Shown: in pieces, positions 7,966-15,330 of the stretch
Position numbering within the stretch: the first letter of the stretch is position 1
Layout: each line of letters opens with the position of its first letter
Origin: an uncultured Thermomicrobiales bacterium
Lineage (GTDB): Bacteria > Chloroflexota > Chloroflexia > Thermomicrobiales > CADCWN01
Length of the DNA: 46,672 nucleotides
Assembly (NCBI GenBank): GCA_902806415.1
Contig: CADCWN010000096.1
Coordinates: 1-46,672, forward strand
Reading direction: 5' to 3'
Notes under the pieces: model-generated
Told to the model about the DNA's origin: nothing
Seen by the model: only the letters and a program-made list of their open reading frames with translations
Databases searched by the model: none
Program-made: the position numbers and the translations under genes

Positions 7966-9021
7966 ATGGAGATCGGTCTCGGCATCGATCCCGGAGCGGG
8001 ATTGACCTTCCCCCAGCACCGCGAGGTCGCGCGCGCGGCGGCGCAACTCGGCTACGAGAGTATCTGGACCCCCGCCGGGGTCGGCAACGACGCCTTTCAA
8101 ACCTGCGCCCAGTGGTGGGGCGCGAGCGCCGAGGTGACCGACGGCGGCCTCGGGACCGGGATCTCGGTGGTGCCGGTGCCGATCTGGTCGGCCCCCGCAC
8201 TGGCGACAGCGGCGGCGACCCTCGGTGAACTGACGGGTGGGCGCTTCATCCTCGGGGTCGGGTCAGGGAGCGTCTACAGTCCGGGCTACCGGCAGATGCT
8301 CGGCGTGCCGGATTGGAAGCCACTGCCCCTGATGCGCGATTTCCTCGTCACGCTGCGCGGGCTGCTGGCGGGCGAGCGCATCGATTACGCGGGGACGGCG
8401 GTGAACCTGCGCGGCGTCAGCCTGGGGCGCCGCAAGGATGCGCCGCGCGTGCCGGTCTACCTCGGCGCGCTCGGGCCGGGGATGCTGCGCCTGGCGGGCG
8501 AGGCGTCCGATGGCGCGGCACTGAACTGGTGCAACCCGGAGCAGATCGCCTGGAGCCGCGAGCGGGTCGCGGAGGGGGCGGCGCGGGCCGATCGCGACCC
8601 CTCCGAGGTGCGGATCGTCGAGTACATCCGCGTCTGCGTCGATGACGACGAGGATGCGGCGCGGCGCGCCCTGGCCCGCGCCATCCTCCCCTACGCGCTG
8701 GTGCAGCCGGGCGCATCGAAAGACCACGGCTATCGCGCTCACTTCGCGCGGATGGGTTTCGACGCCGCCCTCTCCGACCTCGAAGCGCGCCGCGATCGCG
8801 GGGCTGCGACCGCAGAACTCGCCGACGCCTTCCCGACCGATCTCCTGCAACTGGTCGGCTACTTCGGCAAGGCGGCGGGCGCGGCGTCAGCATTCGGCCA
8901 CCTGGCGCAGGGACTCGATCTGGCGATCGTCCGCGTCGTGCCGATACGCCCGGATGAGGCGGCGGTGATGGCGGTGGCGGAAGCGTGCCGACCGCTACGA
9001 GTCGTGAGTCGTGAGTCGTAA
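7966..9021 (+). CDS. LLM-class flavin-dependent oxidoreductase
   Basis: The 351-residue product has the luciferase-like TIM barrel. It starts MEIGLGIDPGAGL, continues AAQLGYESIWTPAGVGNDAF, and has the GGRFILGVGSGS turn (about 90-101) that marks bacterial luciferase and F420-dependent members. RVPVYLGALGPGMLRLAGEASDGAALNW lies in the second half. It probably uses reduced FMN or F420, with substrate unknown. AAGGAGG precedes the ATG. The final residues RVVSRES and the TAA stop are encoded by the first arm of a heptad repeat (8999-9023), so the natural C-terminus seems to have been replaced or extended by the repeat. The 2-hydroxyacid dehydrogenase starts about 100 bp on. Confidence 0.86.
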   Translation: MEIGLGIDPGAGLTFPQHREVARAAAQLGYESIWTPAGVGNDAFQTCAQWWGASAEVTDGGLGTGISVVPVPIWSAPALATAAATLGELTGGRFILGVGSGSVYSPGYRQMLGVPDWKPLPLMRDFLVTLRGLLAGERIDYAGTAVNLRGVSLGRRKDAPRVPVYLGALGPGMLRLAGEASDGAALNWCNPEQIAWSRERVAEGAARADRDPSEVRIVEYIRVCVDDDEDAARRALARAILPYALVQPGASKDHGYRAHFARMGFDAALSDLEARRDRGAATAELADAFPTDLLQLVGYFGKAAGAASAFGHLAQGLDLAIVRVVPIRPDEAAVMAVAEACRPLRVVSRES

Positions 9022-9100
9022 GATTCTCGCTGTAGCGCATCGCCCGGTGAACAGACACGACGCCAGGAGCAAGTTCTCACGACTCACGACTCACGACTCA
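8999..9100. repeat. Heptad inverted-arm element A, copy 1
   Basis: The left arm at 8999-9023 is tandem GTCGTGA units and the right arm at 9075-9100 is tandem ACTCACG units, its inverse, with a 51-bp spacer. The spacer ends match copies 2 and 3: GATTCTCGCTG after the left arm and GTTCTCACGACTCACGAC entering the right arm. The left arm supplies the 3' end of the LLM gene, and the right arm ends 20 bp before the next ATG. Confidence 0.9.
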
Positions 9101-9120
9101 TACCATAGAGGCAGGGGGCA

Positions 9121-10245
9121 ATGACGGCGATCAAGATCGTGGTCTGGGACAACATCGGGAATGTGCTGCTCGGGGTGCGCCCGTGGGAGGAGTGGTCGCC
9201 GCGCATCCTGGAGCGGTTGCGCCGGGAGCAGCCTGAGGCGGCGGCGCGCGCGCCGAGCTTCGCCGAGATTTTTCGCGACTACGAGATCGAGCTCACCTGG
9301 CTCTATGATCCGGTCAAGTCGCAGCTCGGCTTCCGCGAACTCTTCGCGCTCAACGGGGCGATCCTGCGCGACGCGACCGAGCCGGCGACGGTGGCCGCGA
9401 CGATCCGCGAGGCGGAGTTCCTGATCCTGCACAAGGAGACGGTCGCGCCGGATGTCTTGCGCGCCGCGACGGGTCTGCGCCTGATCCAGCATCTCGGGCA
9501 GGATATTCGCGGCGTGCCGCTCGACGTGGCGCGCGAGATGGGCGTGCCGGTCGCCGCCGTGCCGCTGACCAACTACCTCGTCGTCGCGGAACAAGCCTGG
9601 GCGATGATCCTCGGGCAATTGAAGCGGTTGCCGCAGCAGCGCGCGCAGATGGCCGCGCGCGCCTACACCAACAGCTGGGGCTACGCGCCGGGATTGCGCT
9701 ACGTCGCCGATCTCTCGCTCGGGCTGCTGGGTCTCGGCGAGATCGCTCGCCCACTCGCCCGCTACGCCCGCGCGTTCGACATGCGCGTCCGCTACTGGGA
9801 TCGCGTCCGCTTCCCGGAGTTGGAGGCCGAGTACGGGATCGAGTGGGTCGAGTGGGACGAACTCTTCCGCGCGTCGGACGTCCTCAGCGTGCAGTTGGCG
9901 CTCAATCCACAGACCGAGGGGATCATCGGCGTGCGGGAGATCGGGTTGCTGAAGCCGGACGTCCTCTTCGTCAACACGGCGCGCGGCAAGCTGGTCGATC
10001 AGGCGGCGCTGACCGCCGCCTTGCGCGAGCGGCGGATCGGCGGCGCGGCGCTCGAAGTCTTCGCCGAGGAACCGCTGCCGACCGATGATCCACTGCTCGA
10101 CCTCCACGTCGACCCGAGCTACAACGTCACCCTGACCCCGCACTCCTCCTCGATCGCCCCCTGGACCTGGTTCCGCGACTCGCAAGCGGTCTGGTACAAC
10201 GTCCTGCGCTCGCTGCGGGGCGAACAGGTTAAGTGGGTGGTGTGA
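9121..10245 (+). CDS. D-2-hydroxyacid dehydrogenase (long form)
   Basis: The 374-residue product carries GLLGLGEIARPLA at 201-213 as the dinucleotide-binding motif. The catalytic set is R288 (NTARGKLVD), E317 (EVFAEEPLP) and H341 (LTPHSSS). It is about 60 residues longer than the paralogue at 2503, with most of the excess in the first 90 residues (PWEEWSPRILERLRRE and the FRDYEIELTWLYDP region). No extra known domain is visible there. It should reduce or oxidise a 2-keto/2-hydroxy acid with NAD(P). The ATG follows GGCAGGGGG and lies just after heptad element A. The stop sits next to a GC-rich E-family arm. Confidence 0.88.
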   Translation: MTAIKIVVWDNIGNVLLGVRPWEEWSPRILERLRREQPEAAARAPSFAEIFRDYEIELTWLYDPVKSQLGFRELFALNGAILRDATEPATVAATIREAEFLILHKETVAPDVLRAATGLRLIQHLGQDIRGVPLDVAREMGVPVAAVPLTNYLVVAEQAWAMILGQLKRLPQQRAQMAARAYTNSWGYAPGLRYVADLSLGLLGLGEIARPLARYARAFDMRVRYWDRVRFPELEAEYGIEWVEWDELFRASDVLSVQLALNPQTEGIIGVREIGLLKPDVLFVNTARGKLVDQAALTAALRERRIGGAALEVFAEEPLPTDDPLLDLHVDPSYNVTLTPHSSSIAPWTWFRDSQAVWYNVLRSLRGEQVKWVV

Positions 10246-10246
10246 C

Positions 10247-10374
10247 ACCTCTCCCCCCGGCCCCCTCCCCTACAAGGGGGGGGTGACCTACGTCGCGATG
10301 AGTATGCTGGAAAAGCGGAAGCCCTCCCAACGAGTCACCCCTCCCTCTTCAGGGGAGGGGCCGGGGGAGGGGTT
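10247..10374. repeat. GC-rich inverted-arm element E, copy 1
   Basis: The arm at 10247-10287 (ACCTCTCCCCCCGGCCCCCT onward, ending GGGTGAC) is matched in inverse by 10334-10374 (GTCACCCCTCCCTCTTCAGG onward). The spacer is about 46 bp. Each arm also contains a small hairpin of its own (CCCCTCCC, short loop, GGGGAGGGG). A second copy lies at 17015-17217. It begins directly after the TGA of the dehydrogenase and ends six bases before the GAGGAGG of the next gene. Confidence 0.85.
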
Positions 10375-10394
10375 AATCAGAGGAGGCAAGACCA

Positions 10395-11093
10395 ATGCTG
10401 GCAATCGCCCACCGAGGCGCGTCGGGCTACGCGCCGGAGAATACGCGCGCGGCATTCGATCGGGCGATCGCGATGGGCGTGGGCGCGATCGAGACGGACG
10501 TGCAACTCTCTGCGGATGGCGAACTGATCATCTTCCACGACAACACGGTCGAGCGAGTCTCCGACGGTCGCGGGCCGCTCGGGGATCACACGCTGGCGGA
10601 GTTGCGCGCGCTCGACCTCGGCGACTGGTACGCGCCGGAATTTGCCGGCCAGCGGATACTGACCGTCGCGGAACTGCTCGACGAGTACGCTGGGCGAATC
10701 CCGCTGGCGCTGGAAATCAAAGATCCGCGCGCCGCCCGCCCGCTGATCGCGGCGCTGGACGCGCGCGGCATTGCCGGGCAGATGCAAATCACGTCGTTCT
10801 ACTGGACGGCGCTCCTCGACGCGCAGGAGGTCAACCCCGACCTCTACCTTGGCTTCCTCACGCCGACCTTCGATGAGGACCTGATCGCCCGCAGTGTGCG
10901 GCGCGGCTTCAAGCAGATCTGCCCACACGTCGATCGCCTGACCGCGCGTCGCGTCACGCTCGCCCATGAGCAGGGACTCAACGTGCGCGCCTGGGGCGTC
11001 AGTCGCCGCGATCAGGTCGAGCGCCTCTTCGACACCGGCGCGGACGGCGCGACCTGCAACTGGCCCGATTGGATCACCGACTTGAAGATATAG
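10395..11093 (+). CDS. Glycerophosphodiester phosphodiesterase
   Basis: A compact 232-residue GDPD barrel. AHRGASGYAPENT supplies H6, R7, E15 and N16, and IETDVQL supplies E33 and D35. The general acid is H48 in FHDNTVERVSDGRG, and LEIKDP is the later metal ligand segment. It should hydrolyse glycerophosphodiesters to glycerol-3-phosphate and an alcohol, with a divalent metal. No signal peptide is seen, so it resembles the cytoplasmic UgpQ class. No transporter for such substrates is adjacent. GAGGAGG lies 9 bp before the ATG and the gene converges on the large oxidoreductase. Confidence 0.92.
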   Translation: MLAIAHRGASGYAPENTRAAFDRAIAMGVGAIETDVQLSADGELIIFHDNTVERVSDGRGPLGDHTLAELRALDLGDWYAPEFAGQRILTVAELLDEYAGRIPLALEIKDPRAARPLIAALDARGIAGQMQITSFYWTALLDAQEVNPDLYLGFLTPTFDEDLIARSVRRGFKQICPHVDRLTARRVTLAHEQGLNVRAWGVSRRDQVERLFDTGADGATCNWPDWITDLKI

Positions 11094-11124
11094 CAAGCAC
11101 GTCGGTATGGAGTACCCTGGACAT

Positions 11125-11165
11125 GGCGGCGAGGGCGAACAGTGGTCTTGTTCGCCCTCGCCGCC
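11125..11165. terminator. Bidirectional hairpin between convergent genes
   Basis: GGCGGCGAGGGCGAAC at 11125-11140 and its exact inverse at 11150-11165 form a 16-bp stem with a 9-base loop. It lies between the phosphodiesterase stop and the oxidoreductase stop. No clear T-run follows on either strand, so the evidence is the perfect stem and the position. Confidence 0.65.
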
Positions 11166-11175
11166 GAAACAGTTT

Positions 11176-14100
11176 CTATCCCAACTGCTCCAGCAATGCC
11201 CCCGCCACCTCGCGATAGCGACGGACGTTGTCGAGCTTGATCGCCTCGTAGCCACGCACCATGTCGGGGAGTTCGGCGAGGGCGACGGCGCGGGCGTGGT
11301 TCTCGTCGGTCAACCTGGCGAGGGCGGTCTTAATCTGGTCGCGGTACTCGCCGGGCAGGGCGCGCTCGATCCGGCGGACCTCGGCCCGACCGAAGGGATC
11401 GAGCGGCGTGCCGCGCAAACCTTTCATCGCACGGAGGGTTTGCAGTCCGGGGGTGAACCAGGGGCCGAGCGAGAGTTTTTGCTTCATCCCCAGTTCGCGC
11501 AACAGGGGCGGGTGCAGCTTCAGCGCGACGTGCGCCCCCTCGCCGAACTCCTCGCGGATGGCGTCCCCTTGCGCGGAGTCGAGGTGCAGGCGCGCGACCT
11601 CGTACTCGTCCTTGTAGGCCAGCAACTTATAGAGGTTTCTGGCGACCGCCTCGGCGAGCGCGGTGCGACCGGGCGTGCGCCGCGCCTCGGCCTCCCGCAC
11701 CAGCGCGACGAAACCGACGTAGCGCGCGGCGTATTCGGCATCCTGGTAGTCGATCAGGTCGGGGACGCGCACTTCCAGGAGTCGGCGCAGCTCGCCCTCC
11801 GCACCGGTCGCATCGATCAGGCGGCGCGCTTCGTCGCCCAATGGCATCGGCGCGGGGGCGGTGCCCCCTGTCGCGACGCGCACCGCCGCGTCGAGCTGGC
11901 CGGGATCGGCGACCGCGACACGGCCCCAGCGGAAGGCGGCGAGGCTGGTGGTGACGGCGGTCCCGTTGAGTTCGATCGCGCGCTCGATCGCGGCGGCGGC
12001 GATCGGCAGGGCGCCGGCCTGATAGGCCGCGCCGACGAGCAGGAGGTTCGCGGGCATGTGGTCGCCGAAGAGGGCGTGGGCGGTCGCCTCGGCGTCGAGG
12101 TAGACGTTGTGCGCGGCCTGGGTCACACGCTCGATCCGCGCGAGGATGACGCGCGGGTTCGGGAAGCGGAGCGCCGTGTCGGTTACCATCTTGCCGGTCG
12201 GCACCTTGCTGACCGACACCACGGCGATCGTCCGCTCGGGGTCGGCGGTGGCGAGGTTCGCGGCGTCGTTCGCCACCAAGAGGTCGCCCCCGAGGTAGAG
12301 GTCCGCGCCGCCCGCCGCGATCTTGCCGACCGCCAGGGGCTCGCGCGACAATTTGAGGTCGGAGACAACCGCGCCGCCTTTCTGCGCCAGCCCGGTCTGA
12401 TCGAGGCTCCAGACGTGCAAGCCATCCAGCACCGCCGCCGTGCCGAGGATCTGGCTGGTCGTGACGACGCCGGTGCCGCCGATCCCCATCATTCGCAGCG
12501 CGAAGCCGTCGGGCGCGCAGAGTGGCGTCGGCTCGGGCAGGCCGGCGACGGGCGGTGTGGGGGCTTCCCGGCGTTGCGGCTTCGTCCCCCCCTCGACGGT
12601 GAGGAACGAGGGGCAGTCGCCGAGGAGGCAGGAGTAGTCTTTGTTGCACGATGTCTGGTGAATCTGCGTCTTGCGCCCGAACTCGGTCTCGACCGGGATG
12701 ACGCTGAGGCAGTTCGACTTCTTCCCGCAGTCGCCGCAGCCCTCGCAGACCCGCTCATTGATGAAGATGCGCGTCGTCGGATCGGCCAGCTTGCCGCGCT
12801 TGCGAAGGCGGCGTTTCTCCGTCGCACACTGGCCGTCGTGCAGCAGGACGGTCACGCCCGTCACCCCCGCCAGCGTCTCGTGCGCCTCGGGCAGGCGATC
12901 GCGGTGCCAGATCTCCGTATTCGGCGGCAGCTTCACTCGCCTGTACTGCTCGGGATTGTCGGTCGTGATGATCGTGCGCTTCACCCCATCGAGCGCGAGA
13001 CGCCCCACCAGGGTCGGGATCGGGATCGCCCCGACCGCATCCTGCCCGCCGGTCATCGCCACGGCGGAGTTGTAGAGGAGCTTGTAGGTGATGTTGACCC
13101 CCGAGGCGATGGCGAAGTGGACCGCCAGGGTACCGGAGTGGAAATAGGTGCCGTCGCCGATATTCTGGAAGAGGTGCGGGGCGTCGGTGAACGGGGCCAT
13201 CCCGACCCACTGCGCCCCCTCGCCGCCCATCTGTGTGATCCCGGAGACATCCCCATAGGCGGCGGGGTCCATCCAGACGGCCATCGAGTGGCAGCCGATC
13301 CCCGCCCCCACCAGGCTATCCAGCCCCTGCGGCACCTGCGTTGAGCGATTGTGCGGGCAGCCGGAGCAGTAGTAGGCGGTGCGCGAGGGGAGTGGGGGAG
13401 TCGGTAGTCCGTGGTCCGTAGTCGGGAGTAGGGGCGGGGTGCCAGTGTTAGGAGCCAGGCTAGCCGAGGAACCGAGGATTGGAATCAACCGCCCACTGCC
13501 AGCCGACGACTGATGACTGACGACTGACGACTGACGACTGATGGCCGCCATCCGCGCTTCCACCGAGGGGATAGTCAGCCGCCGCGAGAGGCGTGCGGCG
13601 ATGGCGCGGGCGATCGTGTCGGGGTCGAGTTCGCCGTGGCTCGGCACGAGCGGGCGACCCTCCTCGTCGGTCTTGCCGACGAGGGCCGGGCGATCGGGGA
13701 GGCTATAGAGAATATCGCGCGCGAAAAGTTCGAGGAAAGCGCGCTTCTCCTCGATCACCAGGATCTCCTGGAGGCCGCGCGCGAACTCGCGGACGATTTG
13801 GGGCTCGACCGGGAAGACCATCCCCATGTGCAGGATGCGAATCCCGTGGTGCGCCAAGGCCGCGTCATCGAGCCCGAGTTCAGCGAGCGCCTGTCGCACA
13901 TCGTGATAGGCCTTGCCGGGGACCATGATCCCGAGCCAGGCATCGGGCGTCGGCACCACGAGTCGGTTCAGGCCGTTCTCCCAGGCATAACGCCGCGCGA
14001 GTTCGAGGCGCGCGTAGTGCAGGGTGCGCTCCAACTCGACGCTGTTCGGGGGCAGGAGGCGCGCATCAGTATGCGGGATATACGGTCGGCCATCGAGTTC

Positions 14101-14826
14101 GACCGTTGGTAAGACCGGATCGATCCGCCCAAAGCCGACCTCGGCCACGCCGGTCGAATCCGCGACGTTCGTGGCGACCTTCATCCCCACCCAGCAGCCG
14201 GAGGCGCGCGAGAGCGCGAAGCCATGCAGCCCGAGATCGAGGATTTCTTGGGCGTTGCCGGGGTAGAGGGTCGGCATCAGGGCGTCGAACAGGGTCGTCT
14301 CGGAGGCCGAGGCGACGGTGGAAGACTTGCAGCTTGGGTCGTCGCCGGCCAGCGCCAGCACGCCGCCGGTGCGCCCAACCCCGGCGAGGTTGGCGTGCTT
14401 AAAGGCGTCGCCGCTGCGATCAACACCCGGACCCTTGCCGTACCACATCCCCAGGACGCCATCGTACCGCGCGCCCGGCACGGTGGTGGTGAGTTGGCTA
14501 CCGAAGACGGCGGTCGCGGCCAGTTCCTCGTTGAGACCGGGCTGATGGACCACATGGTGCGCGGCCAGGCGCTCGCGATTGCGGTCCAACTCGGCGTCGA
14601 AACCGCCGAGCGGCGAGCCGCGATAGCCGGAGATGAAGGTGCCGGTGTGCAGGCCGCGCCGCCGGTCGGCGCGATGCTGGTCGAGCGGCAGGCGCACGAG
14701 CGCCTGGATACCGCTGAGGTAGATCAGGCCGGATTCGCGCTCGTATTTATCGGTCAGCGAGAACTCGGCCCGCGCGCCCTGCGGGTCCGGCCCCGCCCCC
14801 GTCGGGGGTCGCAGCGTCGTCGCCAT
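11176..14826 (-). CDS. Indolepyruvate ferredoxin oxidoreductase family protein, single chain
   Basis: The 1216-residue product fuses the parts of 2-oxoacid:ferredoxin oxidoreductases. The N-terminal thiamine-Pyr domain has GTFISGYRGSPLGGFD and DDPSCKSSTVASASE. The thiamine-diphosphate domain begins YYCSGCPHN and runs through GIGCHSMAVW and QNIGDGTYFHSG. A cysteine cluster, CEGCGDCGKKSNC, lies near residue 692. The gamma domain starts near 777 (MMGIGGTGVVTTSQILG), and a C-terminal DUF6537-like tail follows. It should oxidatively decarboxylate aryl or branched 2-oxo acids to acyl-CoA, passing electrons to ferredoxin. Residues about 429-476 (SRQSSVVSHQSSAG through LPTTDHGLPTPPLPS) are encoded by a heptad inverted-arm insertion. 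The insertion is in frame, in the linker just before the thiamine-diphosphate domain, so the enzyme may still work. Confidence 0.9.
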   Translation of the reverse strand: MATTLRPPTGAGPDPQGARAEFSLTDKYERESGLIYLSGIQALVRLPLDQHRADRRRGLHTGTFISGYRGSPLGGFDAELDRNRERLAAHHVVHQPGLNEELAATAVFGSQLTTTVPGARYDGVLGMWYGKGPGVDRSGDAFKHANLAGVGRTGGVLALAGDDPSCKSSTVASASETTLFDALMPTLYPGNAQEILDLGLHGFALSRASGCWVGMKVATNVADSTGVAEVGFGRIDPVLPTVELDGRPYIPHTDARLLPPNSVELERTLHYARLELARRYAWENGLNRLVVPTPDAWLGIMVPGKAYHDVRQALAELGLDDAALAHHGIRILHMGMVFPVEPQIVREFARGLQEILVIEEKRAFLELFARDILYSLPDRPALVGKTDEEGRPLVPSHGELDPDTIARAIAARLSRRLTIPSVEARMAAISRQSSVVSHQSSAGSGRLIPILGSSASLAPNTGTPPLLPTTDHGLPTPPLPSRTAYYCSGCPHNRSTQVPQGLDSLVGAGIGCHSMAVWMDPAAYGDVSGITQMGGEGAQWVGMAPFTDAPHLFQNIGDGTYFHSGTLAVHFAIASGVNITYKLLYNSAVAMTGGQDAVGAIPIPTLVGRLALDGVKRTIITTDNPEQYRRVKLPPNTEIWHRDRLPEAHETLAGVTGVTVLLHDGQCATEKRRLRKRGKLADPTTRIFINERVCEGCGDCGKKSNCLSVIPVETEFGRKTQIHQTSCNKDYSCLLGDCPSFLTVEGGTKPQRREAPTPPVAGLPEPTPLCAPDGFALRMMGIGGTGVVTTSQILGTAAVLDGLHVWSLDQTGLAQKGGAVVSDLKLSREPLAVGKIAAGGADLYLGGDLLVANDAANLATADPERTIAVVSVSKVPTGKMVTDTALRFPNPRVILARIERVTQAAHNVYLDAEATAHALFGDHMPANLLLVGAAYQAGALPIAAAAIERAIELNGTAVTTSLAAFRWGRVAVADPGQLDAAVRVATGGTAPAPMPLGDEARRLIDATGAEGELRRLLEVRVPDLIDYQDAEYAARYVGFVALVREAEARRTPGRTALAEAVARNLYKLLAYKDEYEVARLHLDSAQGDAIREEFGEGAHVALKLHPPLLRELGMKQKLSLGPWFTPGLQTLRAMKGLRGTPLDPFGRAEVRRIERALPGEYRDQIKTALARLTDENHARAVALAELPDMVRGYEAIKLDNVRRYREVAGALLEQLG
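13399..13542. repeat. Heptad inverted arms inserted inside a coding sequence
   Basis: Bases 13399-13429 consist of GTCGGTA, GTCCGTG, GTCCGTA, GTCGGGA units. Bases 13505-13542 read in inverse as GTCGTCA repeated, with one GTCATCA. The arms are imperfect inverses of each other with about a 75-bp spacer. The whole insertion keeps the oxidoreductase frame open and contributes a Ser/Pro-rich linker. The spacer shows no clear match to those of element A. Confidence 0.8.
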
Positions 14827-15013
14827 CGGGCTGCTCCTTTCTCCACGCCGTCGTCACGCTCTCCGCGCGGCGGCGGCGCGCACGGTGCCACACCTTAGTT
14901 AACGCTATTTTAGCCGACTTGGTGAGCGGCGACAGCGACGAAGAGCGGGGAGAGGGCAAGGAAAGGGTGCGTGGGGAAGCATGAGCGTCGGCACGCGGGC
15001 ATTGCAGTTGATT

Positions 15014-15104
15014 GTAGGGGCGTATTGCATACGCCCGCCCGTCGTCTTTCCACCAACGTCTGTAGAAACCCCAACGTGGGTGGGCGTATGCAATACGCCC
15101 CTAC
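15014..15104. repeat. Palindromic pair C, perfect 23-bp inverted repeat
   Basis: GTAGGGGCGTATTGCATACG at 15014 onward recurs in exact inverse, ending CGCCCCTAC at 15104. Each arm is itself partly palindromic (GGGCGTAT, GCAATACGCCC). A shorter relative, GGGCGTA with TACGCCC, lies at 6090-6108 inside element B. It contains no gene and no unit repeats of 7 nt. Confidence 0.85.
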
Positions 15105-15149
15105 CCCCGACCGCCCTGCCCTTCCCCGCAGGCACGCGCTATCCCCGCC

Positions 15150-15243
15150 CCCGCCCCCTCCGTGCCTCCGCGCCTCCTGCTCCGTCCCTATGCACATTCG
15201 TTACATGTTGCTTGTCACTCGCCGCTCGCCATTCGCCATTCTC
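15150..15243. repeat. Solitary octad arm plus heptad tract
   Basis: Bases 15150-15188 carry CTCCGTGC, CTCCGCGC, CTCCTGC units and match one arm of element B at 6155-6198. Bases 15216-15243 carry ACTCGCC, GCTCGCC, ATTCGCC heptads. No matching inverse arm was found for either within the gap, so these look like half elements or remnants. Confidence 0.6.
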
Positions 15244-15330
15244 TGGCGGTGGTACACTCCCCCGCACGCGACAATTCGCGGGATCTGGATAGACGGCGGC
15301 ACTCGCCGTTGTGGCGGGGGCGTAGGCGTG

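Larger units (their letters stand above)
14827..15330. other. Divergent intergenic region with several repeats
   Basis: This 504-bp gap separates the oxidoreductase from the MFS pump. A TAAAAT box on the minus strand (14907-14912) could serve the oxidoreductase, but no good -35 accompanies it. It contains the perfect palindromic pair at 15014-15104, a solitary octad arm at 15150-15188 and a heptad tract at 15216-15243 (ACTCGCC, GCTCGCC, ATTCGCC, ATTCTC). TACACT at 15253-15258 is a possible -10 for the MFS gene. The frame of the pump is open upstream through this region, but the encoded residues are repeat-derived. No separate gene is seen. Confidence 0.6.

Noticed and set aside
8999-9100. A CRISPR array
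   Set aside because: The tandem units are only 7 nt long, spacers do not alternate with repeats, and no cas genes are near.
11107-13344. A 745-codon open frame on the plus strand
   Set aside because: It lies wholly opposite the indolepyruvate-type oxidoreductase, whose frame has clear domains. The plus-strand translation is Arg/Gly/Ala-rich with no motifs, as expected for antisense frames in GC-rich DNA.
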